Shown here one piece after another: positions 56,867 through 64,000 of a DNA stretch of 64,000 nucleotides. Within the stretch, counting starts at the first letter, position 1, and every line of letters starts with the position of its first letter. The notes under the pieces were generated by a model. The model did not search any database. It saw only the letters and a list, made by a program, of their open reading frames with translations, and was not told the DNA's origin. The stretch covers positions 123,166 through 187,165 of the forward strand of contig CAYTEO010000002.1 of NCBI GenBank assembly GCA_964436825.1, read 5' to 3'. Source of the stretch: CAYTEO01 sp964436825. GTDB lineage: Bacteria > Krumholzibacteriota > Krumholzibacteriia > LZORAL124-64-63. A program made the translations under genes and the position numbers.

Positions 56867-57436
56867 TCAATCCGGGCCGGGCTCGTCGACGTCGTTGACG
56901 CAGCCGGGGTCCGGGACCGGCAGGAACAGCAGGGGCCAGCCCCTGTCGGTCATGAAGGCGGCCATCGACCCGGTGGGACGGGCTCCCCGGGCAGCTTCCA
57001 GCAGCTGCCGGGGCACCACGACCGGGTGACCGCGCCGCCCGCGCCAGGTCGGGACCAGGACCGTGTCCGGGTGTCGCCGCGCAGCATCCAGCAGGAGCTG
57101 TCGCGTCGAGGGCAGGACATGGGGCAGGTCGACGGGATGAAACCAGCAGCGGCGGGTGCCGGCCGGAAGTGCCGGCAGGGCGGTCAGGCAGGTCCGTGCC
57201 GTCCCGCCTCCCCCCGGTGCGGCGATCCAGCGGCTCACCAGTCCGCCGGCCACCTGCCGGTAACCGGCGACCACGGTCTCCAGGGCCACCACCAGGACCG
57301 GCCAGCCGCGGCGGCGATAGGGCGCGGCCACGAGTTCCAGGAGGGTCGGTCCCCCCTCCCGCAGGCGGTGCAATCCCTTGGGGTACCCCATCCGTCGGCT
57401 GGCGCCGCGGGCCAGGATGACGACCGCGTCGCTCAT
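56867..57436 (-). CDS. MocA/MobA-like nucleotidyltransferase
   Basis: 189 aa. The N-terminus VVILARGASRRMGYPKGLHR is the nucleotidyltransferase LxAGxSxRMGxxK motif with Arg in place of one alanine/glycine. A WFHPVDLPHVLPST block and a RRGHPVVVPRQLLEA block follow the MocA/MobA pattern (D-x-P; GHP), and the C-terminal CVNDVDEPGPD matches the (N/V)D(V/L)DTPxD end. The family makes molybdenum cofactor dinucleotides, and YgfJ/MocA types accompany YqeC. It overlaps the YqeC-like gene upstream (ATGA). No molybdenum enzyme lies in the window, so the substrate is open. Confidence 0.72.
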   Translation of the reverse strand: MSDAVVILARGASRRMGYPKGLHRLREGGPTLLELVAAPYRRRGWPVLVVALETVVAGYRQVAGGLVSRWIAAPGGGGTARTCLTALPALPAGTRRCWFHPVDLPHVLPSTRQLLLDAARRHPDTVLVPTWRGRRGHPVVVPRQLLEAARGARPTGSMAAFMTDRGWPLLFLPVPDPGCVNDVDEPGPD

Positions 57437-58176
57437 CCCGCCTCCCCGCGCGGGGACGCCGCCTCGTCGACGGCGGTCCGCAGGGAGGCGCCATCCGCCG
57501 CGATGCTCCCCAGGGTCACCAGCGGGACCGGGAGCTCGTCCATGCAACGGCCGATGAAGTCGAACAGTCCGATGGCGTCGCGGCAGCCGTCCAGCTCCAG
57601 TAGGACCAGGGCCCACGGCGGCAGCGGGGACGCCGCCACCGCCGAGCGGCACAGCAGCGCCAGGGCGTCGTCCCACATCCAGCCCAGCAGGGGATCGGCG
57701 TTGCGGACGGCCTCCGCGGCCAGGGGATCGCCGGCGGTGACGACCTCCGCCGCGGGTCGGCCCACCGCCGAGAGGTCGACGACGTGGAGCAGCAGGCCGG
57801 TCGTCTCCGGCCGTCCGCCGGCCGGCGGCAGGGAGGCGATCCGCTGCTCCCCGTCCGGTCCCAGGTCCACCAGGACGAGGTGATCCGCCAGGCGGACGGC
57901 CGTCTCGTCCAGCCAGCCCCAGCCGGCCGCCCCGGGCGGCGGGAGCAGCCTGCAGGAGCGCTGTCCCGTGCCCGGCCCGGCCGAGCCGACGGCGACCGCC
58001 TGCCACGGCTCCCGGGGCTCGAAACCGGCGGCGGCGACCGGCACCCCCGCCCCGTGCCAGCGGTCGGCCAGCTGCCGCAGCAGGGCCAGACGGCCGCGCC
58101 CGCCGGCGACGGCCACGACGTGCCCGCCACCGGCCGGCAGGTATTCGTCCCAGTGCTGCAGGAACTGGAATCCCAT
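57433..58176 (-). CDS. YqeC-like protein with degraded P-loop, unknown
   Basis: 247 aa. The start, YLPAGGGHVVAVAGGRGRLAL, then LRQLADRWHGAGVPVAAAGF, has the shape of YqeC, an accessory protein of selenium-dependent molybdenum hydroxylases, which normally reads GGGGKTS in the P-loop. Here the lysine and Thr/Ser are missing. A middle block VVDLSAVGRPAAEVVTAGDP and the closing PLVTLGSIAADG are compatible with that fold. The ATG at 58176 is placed where homology begins; the same frame stays open further upstream through the glycosyltransferase region, which is not real coding. The match is by pattern only, so the call is tentative. It overlaps the MocA-like gene. Confidence 0.45.
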   Translation of the reverse strand: MGFQFLQHWDEYLPAGGGHVVAVAGGRGRLALLRQLADRWHGAGVPVAAAGFEPREPWQAVAVGSAGPGTGQRSCRLLPPPGAAGWGWLDETAVRLADHLVLVDLGPDGEQRIASLPPAGGRPETTGLLLHVVDLSAVGRPAAEVVTAGDPLAAEAVRNADPLLGWMWDDALALLCRSAVAASPLPPWALVLLELDGCRDAIGLFDFIGRCMDELPVPLVTLGSIAADGASLRTAVDEAASPRGEAG

Positions 58177-59312
58177 CACTCCTCCCCCGCGGGCGATACC
58201 GCCTCGGGTTGCCGGTACCACAGTTCCAGGCGCTCGACCATCCGCTCCCGCGTGTAGCGCGAGAGCAGCAGCCGGCGACCCTCCTCCCCCCACCGCCGGG
58301 CCAGCTCCGGCCGTGACAGCAGCTGCCCGAGGGCGGCGGCCAGGGCGTCGGGGTCGCCGGGCGGGACCAGCAGGCCCGTCCGGCCGTCGCGGACGATCTC
58401 CCCCGCCCCGGTCGGCAGCCGTGTCGCGACGACGGGGACGCCGGCAGCCATCGCCTCCAGCTGAACCAGGCCGAAGGTCTCGCTCTCCGCGACGCTCGGC
58501 AGGACCAGGGCCCGGGCGCGCGGCAGCAGCTCTTGCAGCTCCCGGGCGGGGATCTCGCCCCGCCAGACGACCCTGCCGGCGAGATCGGGCCGTGCCGCGC
58601 GTCGCCGCAACCGCCCGGCCAGCGGGCCGTCCCCCACGACGGTCAGGCGCGCCTGCGGCAGGCGGGCGATCGCCTCGAGCAGGACCTCGATCCCCTTGTA
58701 GTAGACCAGCCGCCCCACGAACAGGAACCCGGGGTCGGGACCGGATGACCGTTCCGCGGCGGCAAGCCACGGCTCCGGGTCGATGCCGAAGGGGATGACC
58801 CGCACCCGGTCGCGGACGGGGGCCAGCACGGGGGAACGCTCCTTCAGGGTCCGGCTGGAGACGGCGATCCCCGCCACCCGGCGCCAGAGGCCGCGCAGCA
58901 GCGGTCGCAGCAACGGCCGCAGCAGACGCTGGCGCGTGACGTCGGCATGGTACCAGACGAACAGCCTCGCCCCCGGCGGCGCCTCGCGCCACGTCGCCAG
59001 CAACAGGGCCGCCGCCAGGGGGTTGGGCCAGTGGAGGGTGACGGCCTCGGGTCGCAGCTCGCGCCAGGCGCGCCGCAAGAGGGCGGTCAGACCCGGGACG
59101 AGCGGCTGTGAGGCGACGACGGCCGCCCGGCGGCAGCGCAGGACGCGGATCCGCCCCCCCGGACCGGTGACCAGTTCCTCGTCCCGCCGTCCGGCCACCA
59201 GCGCCCAGACGGTATGGCCGGCCGTCGCCAGGCCGTGGCACTGCTCCCGCAGGACGGTCTCCATCCCGCCGCGGTCGGGCGGGTAGTACTTGCCGAGGTG
59301 CAGGTGACGCAT
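58176..59312 (-). CDS. Glycosyltransferase family 4 (GT-B)
   Basis: 378 aa. The GT-B fold shows in the N-terminal LHLGKYYPPDRGGMETVLRE and in the C-terminal nucleotide-sugar domain: FLFVGRLVYYKGIEVLLEAI, LTVVGDGPLAGRLRR, and the E-x7-E region ESETFGLVQLEAMAAGVPVV. It adds a hexose to a lipid or glycan, probably in LPS or capsule synthesis; donor and acceptor are unknown. The ATG at 59312 follows AAGGTGGGG; a GTG four codons upstream is the alternative. Its stop overlaps the next start by one base. Confidence 0.88.
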   Translation of the reverse strand: MRHLHLGKYYPPDRGGMETVLREQCHGLATAGHTVWALVAGRRDEELVTGPGGRIRVLRCRRAAVVASQPLVPGLTALLRRAWRELRPEAVTLHWPNPLAAALLLATWREAPPGARLFVWYHADVTRQRLLRPLLRPLLRGLWRRVAGIAVSSRTLKERSPVLAPVRDRVRVIPFGIDPEPWLAAAERSSGPDPGFLFVGRLVYYKGIEVLLEAIARLPQARLTVVGDGPLAGRLRRRAARPDLAGRVVWRGEIPARELQELLPRARALVLPSVAESETFGLVQLEAMAAGVPVVATRLPTGAGEIVRDGRTGLLVPPGDPDALAAALGQLLSRPELARRWGEEGRRLLLSRYTRERMVERLELWYRQPEAVSPAGEE

Positions 59313-59380
59313 GACGGCCCCCACCTTAGCCCGTGCCGGCGACGTTGACCACCGCGAAGGTCGGCCCGCCGGGCAGAAGA

Positions 59381-59408
59381 AGGCGGCCCTCCCGCGGGAG
59401 GGCCGCCT
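59381..59408 (-). terminator. Intrinsic terminator after groEL
   Basis: Perfect inverted repeat: AGGCGGCCCTCC and GGAGGGCCGCCT around a CGCG loop, 24 bases past the groEL stop. On the minus strand the stem is followed by TTCTTCT, a weak T tract. It likely ends groESL transcription before the glycosyltransferase gene. Confidence 0.75.
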
Positions 59409-59432
59409 CGCGAGTCACCGGGGCAGCGGCGA

Positions 59433-61109
<1,677 letters not shown>

Positions 61110-61397
61110 CTACAGGATGGCGAGGATGTCGCCCTCGCGCAGGATCAGGTAGTCGTTGCCGTCGATCGTCACCTCGGTCCCCGAGTACTTCCCGTAGAGG
61201 ACGATGTCGCCCTTCTTGACCTCGGGGGCGATGCGACTGCCGTCATCGGCCGTCCGGCCGGGACCGACGGCGATCACCTTGCCCTGCTGGGGCTTCTCCT
61301 TGGCTGTGTCCGGGATGATGATGCCGCCCTTCATCGTCTCGGCCTCCATCGGCTCGACGAGGACGCGGTCCGCCAGAGGCTTGATGCTCAGAGCCAT
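61110..61397 (-). CDS. groES: Co-chaperonin GroES
   Basis: GroES (95 aa from the ATG at 61397) caps GroEL. Blocks: [19 protein letters not shown], mobile loop [36 protein letters not shown] and the C-terminal [14 protein letters not shown]. Two in-frame ATGs are close: 61403 lies only two bases after AAAGGAGG, so 61397, eight bases after it, is preferred. The gene is the first of the groESL unit. Confidence 0.97.
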   Translation of the reverse strand: MALSIKPLADRVLVEPMEAETMKGGIIIPDTAKEKPQQGKVIAVGPGRTADDGSRIAPEVKKGDIVLYGKYSGTEVTIDGNDYLILREGDILAIL

Positions 61398-61454
61398 CGC
61401 CATCTCCTCCTTTCACATCTTCTTCCGTGGGCCGCCGGGACGGCGACCCGTCAC

Positions 61455-61481
61455 TTAGCACTCGCAAGGTCAGACTGCTAA
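61455..61481 (-). promoter_or_regulatory. CIRCE operator (HrcA site) of groESL
   Basis: TTAGCACTC, nine bases, then GACTGCTAA: this is the CIRCE inverted repeat with a single mismatch in the right arm (consensus GAGTGCTAA). It lies 58 bases before the groES start, just downstream of the proposed promoter. HrcA repression of groESL is the established role of such sites. hrcA itself is not in the window. Confidence 0.92.
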
Positions 61482-61490
61482 ACCGCGGTC

Positions 61491-61518
61491 AAGATAGATC
61501 GGTTCCCGGTGCAGGCAA
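61491..61518 (-). promoter_or_regulatory. groESL promoter
   Basis: Minus strand TTGCCT, 16-base spacer, TATCTT. Start near 61484, so the CIRCE lies in the first bases of the transcript, as usual. A run of eight T residues directly upstream of the -35 could act as an AT-rich UP-type element. Confidence 0.6.
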
Positions 61519-61536
61519 GAAAAAAAACGCGACAAC

Positions 61537-61569
61537 TGACAGAAGATGTCATGGCTGTCATATTGTCAT
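61537..61569. promoter_or_regulatory. TGTCA repeat cluster, possible operator
   Basis: A perfect inverted repeat TGACA-N5-TGTCA (61537-61551) is followed by two further TGTCAT copies at 61556 and 61564, giving three TGTCAT direct repeats starting 9 and 8 bases apart. The cluster lies between the divergent groESL and GH13 promoters, in an AT-rich island. It looks like a regulator binding site; which regulator is not known. Confidence 0.45.
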
Positions 61570-61591
61570 TTTTCGCTCCGCGAACCATCAG

Positions 61592-61619
61592 TTGCACATC
61601 GTTCCCGGTGCTGTATCGT
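61592..61619 (+). promoter_or_regulatory. Promoter of the GH13 gene
   Basis: TTGCAC, 16-base spacer, TATCGT. Start near 61626, leaving a leader of about 37 bases before the GTG start codon, which has AGGAGG upstream. It is divergent from the groESL promoter. Confidence 0.6.
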
Positions 61620-61662
61620 GGACGCTCGGGAACCATCGACCTCGCAACAGGAGGCCCTTGCC

Positions 61663-64000
61663 GTGCCCCCAACCCGATCCCATGGACCCGTCTCGCGCCG
61701 CGCCCGGGAGCGCCTGCACCTGTCCCCCGGGACCGTGGCCGACCTGACTGCCGGCGCGCCCGCCGCGACCGTCGGCGCCGCGGGAGAGATCGCCTCCCGC
61801 CTCCGCGACGAGGACGGCGCCGGTGCACCCACGGTCGAGCAGGTCCTCGGCCACGCCGTCTGGTGGCGGGCCGTCGACACGCTGCTGGAGCGTGTCGCGC
61901 CCGAGCTGGATCCGGACGCGCGGGCCGGGGTCGTCGACACCGTCTGCAGGCGCAACCGGGTCCTCGGCACCGCACCGGACAGGCTCCTCAATCCACCTGG
62001 TGGCCCCGGGGACCTGGCCGGGAAGCCGGGGGATCCGCTCCTGCCGGCAGCCCTGGCGTCCCGGCGGCCGGCACCGGATGCCGCCACCCTGGACGAGCTG
62101 CTCGCCGTCCCCCTGGGCGCCGGGGACGTCGTCGACCAGCTCCGCCTGCTGGCCGACCGCTGGCGCCCGTGGCTCGGTCCGCTGGGCGACCAGATCGCCA
62201 CGTCCGCGGCACTGCTGCGGGAACGCCACCAGCCCCGCGACGGCGGACCGGGGCCGGCGCCGGTACCCGTCTTCGGCGACGGACCCGCCGGCGGCGGCGA
62301 GCCGCTCCCGGCCTTCAGTCCCGACGCCGACTGGATGCCGGCGGTCGTCCTGATCGCCAAGAACACGCTGGTCTGGCTGGAGCAGCTCTCGCGCCGCTGC
62401 GACAGGCCGATCCGGACGCTGGACGCGATCCCCGACGCCGTCCTTGACGAACTGGCCGGCTGGGGGGTGACCGGCCTCTGGCTGATCGGCGTCTGGCAGC
62501 GCAGCGCCGCCTCGGCGCGGATCAAGGAGCTGTGCGGGATGGGCGACCAGGGGGCCTCCGCCTACGCCGTGGCCGACTACCGGGTCGCCGACGAGCTGGG
62601 CGGCGAGCAGGCCCTGGCCGATCTCGCCCGCCGCGCCCGCGAGCGCGGCATCCGCCTGGCCGGCGACATGGTCCCCAACCACATGGGGATCGACAGCGCG
62701 TGGGTCCTGGAGCATCCCGACCGCTTCCTCTGGCTGCCGCAACCGCCGTTCCCCTCCTACCGCTACACGGGGCCCGACCTCTCCCCCGTCCCGTGGCTCT
62801 CGCTGCGGATCGAGGACCACTACTACGACCGCAGCGACGCCGCTGTCACGTTCCAGAGGATCGACCACCGCACGGGCGAGGTGCGCTACGTCTACCACGG
62901 CAACGACGGGACGAGCACCCCCTGGAACGACACGGCCCAGATCGACCTGCTCGATCCGGAGGCCCGCGAGGCGCTGATCGGGACGATCCTCGCGGTGGCC
63001 CGCCGCTTCCCCATCATCCGCTTCGACGCCGCCATGGTCCTGGTCCGCCGCCACGTGCAGCGTCTCTGGCACCCCCTGCCCGGGGAGCCGGGCGGGGTGC
63101 CCGGTCGCGGGGCGTTCCCCATGGGCCAGGCCGAGTTCGACGCCGCCCTGCCGCGGGAATTCTGGCGCGAGGTCGTCGACCGGATCGCGGCCGAGGCGCC
63201 CGGCACCCTGCTGCTGGCCGAGGCCTTCTGGCTGCTGGAGGACTACTTCGTCCGCCACCTCGGGATGCACCGGGTCTACAACAGCGCCTTCATGCACATG
63301 CTGCGCGACGAGGACAACGCCTCGCTGCGGCGGCTGCTGGAGAACGTCCTGGCCCACGACCCGCGGATCCTCGAGCGGTTCGTCAACTTCCTGACCAATC
63401 CCGACGAGGAGACCGCCGTCGCCCAGTTCGGCAAGGGGGACAAGTACTTCGGCGCCTGCGCCCTGCTGGCGACCCTGCCGGGGTTGCCGCTGCTGGGCCA
63501 CGGCCAGTGCGAGGGGCTGGAGGAGAAGTACGGGATGGAGTTCCGCCGCCCCTGGCGGGACGAGCGGCCCGACACGGGGTTCCTGGCCTGGCACGAGCGG
63601 ATGGTCTTCCCGCTGCTGCGCGAGAGGCGTCGCTACGCCGGCAGTGCCACGTTCGGCCTGCTGGCGGCCACGGCGCCGGACGGGACCGACGAGCCCGACG
63701 TCCTCGCCTACGTCGTCGGCGCGCCCCCGGCGCTGGTCGTCTTCAACAACACCGCGCGTGAACGCGCGGCGAGGCTGCGGGAGACGGTCCGGCAGCGGTG
63801 GCTCCGCGACGGCGAGCCGGGACCGCTCGCGAGGCGGTCGCTGGCGGAGCTGCTGGCAGCGCCCGCCGACGGTGAGGTGCGGCTGCGCGACAGCCGCAGT
63901 GGCTTCGCCGTCACCGTCACCGCCGAGACGCTGCGGCAGGAGGGTCTGACGCTCGCCCTCCCGCCGTACGGTTGCCACGTCTTCGACGAGATCGCCCCGG
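61663..64000 (+). CDS. GH13 (alpha-amylase family) enzyme, 3' end cut by window edge
   Basis: At least 779 residues; the frame is open to the right edge. The start is GTG at 61663 after AGGAGG. About 220 N-terminal residues match no family I know. From WMPAVVLIAKNTLVWLEQLS onward a TIM barrel appears: region I LAGDMVPNHMGIDS, region II IIRFDAAMVL with nucleophile D455, region III LLLAEAFWLL with acid/base E520, region IV FLTNPDEETA with D581. The histidine that usually precedes that last aspartate is replaced by proline. The region beyond residue 660 looks like the C-terminal beta domain. Substrate is unknown: an alpha-glucan or trehalose-type sugar is likely. Confidence 0.82.
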   Translation, partial: MPPTRSHGPVSRRARERLHLSPGTVADLTAGAPAATVGAAGEIASRLRDEDGAGAPTVEQVLGHAVWWRAVDTLLERVAPELDPDARAGVVDTVCRRNRVLGTAPDRLLNPPGGPGDLAGKPGDPLLPAALASRRPAPDAATLDELLAVPLGAGDVVDQLRLLADRWRPWLGPLGDQIATSAALLRERHQPRDGGPGPAPVPVFGDGPAGGGEPLPAFSPDADWMPAVVLIAKNTLVWLEQLSRRCDRPIRTLDAIPDAVLDELAGWGVTGLWLIGVWQRSAASARIKELCGMGDQGASAYAVADYRVADELGGEQALADLARRARERGIRLAGDMVPNHMGIDSAWVLEHPDRFLWLPQPPFPSYRYTGPDLSPVPWLSLRIEDHYYDRSDAAVTFQRIDHRTGEVRYVYHGNDGTSTPWNDTAQIDLLDPEAREALIGTILAVARRFPIIRFDAAMVLVRRHVQRLWHPLPGEPGGVPGRGAFPMGQAEFDAALPREFWREVVDRIAAEAPGTLLLAEAFWLLEDYFVRHLGMHRVYNSAFMHMLRDEDNASLRRLLENVLAHDPRILERFVNFLTNPDEETAVAQFGKGDKYFGACALLATLPGLPLLGHGQCEGLEEKYGMEFRRPWRDERPDTGFLAWHERMVFPLLRERRRYAGSATFGLLAATAPDGTDEPDVLAYVVGAPPALVVFNNTARERAARLRETVRQRWLRDGEPGPLARRSLAELLAAPADGEVRLRDSRSGFAVTVTAETLRQEGLTLALPPYGCHVFDEIAP

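Noticed and set aside
57433..59241. A long open frame extending the YqeC-like protein upstream through the glycosyltransferase gene
   Set aside because: The upstream part is arginine/glycine-rich out-of-frame translation of the glycosyltransferase gene; homology starts only at the ATG at 58176.
59313..59350. A TAAGGT-type -10 element before the glycosyltransferase
   Set aside because: Its predicted start would lie only about four bases before the ATG, outside the visible ribosome binding site.

Overview
The window is very GC-rich (roughly 70%), gene-dense bacterial chromosome. Almost all genes are on the minus strand; only a PpiD-like chaperone gene and a partial GH13 gene at the right edge are on the plus strand. 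Lipid A acyltransferase, Omp85 and other beta-barrel proteins show a diderm. A gingipain-type C25 protease beside a PorV-type barrel, and secreted proteins ending in FlgD-like/type IX-like sorting domains, point to the FCB superphylum. My best guess is an uncultured phylum such as Krumholzibacteriota or Eisenbacteria, but this rests on gene content only. I see no rRNA, tRNA, CRISPR array, IS element or prophage, and no gene-free stretch longer than 300 bases.

Layout, left to right. 1-7.4 kb (minus): an operon reading from a good promoter before aroK through rsmD, coaD, an aspartate-type aminotransferase, obg, dprA and a lipid A acyltransferase to an ABC exporter whose permease is cut by the left edge. 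7.5-14.1 kb: a 46-residue membrane protein, a sigma-54 two-component system, a ComEA-like HhH protein, a TonB-receptor-like barrel and an orphan hutI. 14.1-18.8 kb: DinG-type helicase and LigA. 18.9-35.7 kb: a 17-kb envelope/secretion block (Omp85 protein, 1145-aa barrel, NHL lipoprotein, two related small membrane proteins, M6 protease, PorV-like barrel, PorU-like C25 protease, Trm112-like zinc protein) starting at a strong promoter near 35.9 kb. 35.9-42.4 kb: accA, dnaE and an M23 peptidase. 42.7-44.5 kb: the PpiD-like chaperone on the plus strand, closed by a perfect hairpin between convergent genes.

44.6-55.4 kb: a long minus-strand run of LL-DAP aminotransferase, folB, folK, a deoxynucleoside kinase, panB, panC, a GlmU N-terminal-only uridylyltransferase, a HIT hydrolase and a LytR_C protein. 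A second promoter near 49.2 kb then drives a DUF4321-like protein, TatA, the MrfA/MrfB (YprA/YprB) DNA-repair pair and a small hypothetical. 55.5-56.8 kb: a lysine-rich TPR protein with its own near-consensus promoter and terminator. 56.9-59.3 kb: glycosyltransferase, a YqeC-like protein with a degraded P-loop and a MocA-like nucleotidyltransferase. 59.4-61.5 kb: groESL under a CIRCE element. It diverges from a GH13 family enzyme that runs off the right edge.

Functionally the window mixes housekeeping (replication, repair, folate, pantothenate/CoA, lysine/peptidoglycan precursors, chaperonins) with a large envelope-secretion module. The most interesting part is 18.9-35.7 kb. There a PorU/PorV-like pair, a probable cargo protease and several outer-membrane proteins of unknown role lie in one co-directional, overlapping gene run.
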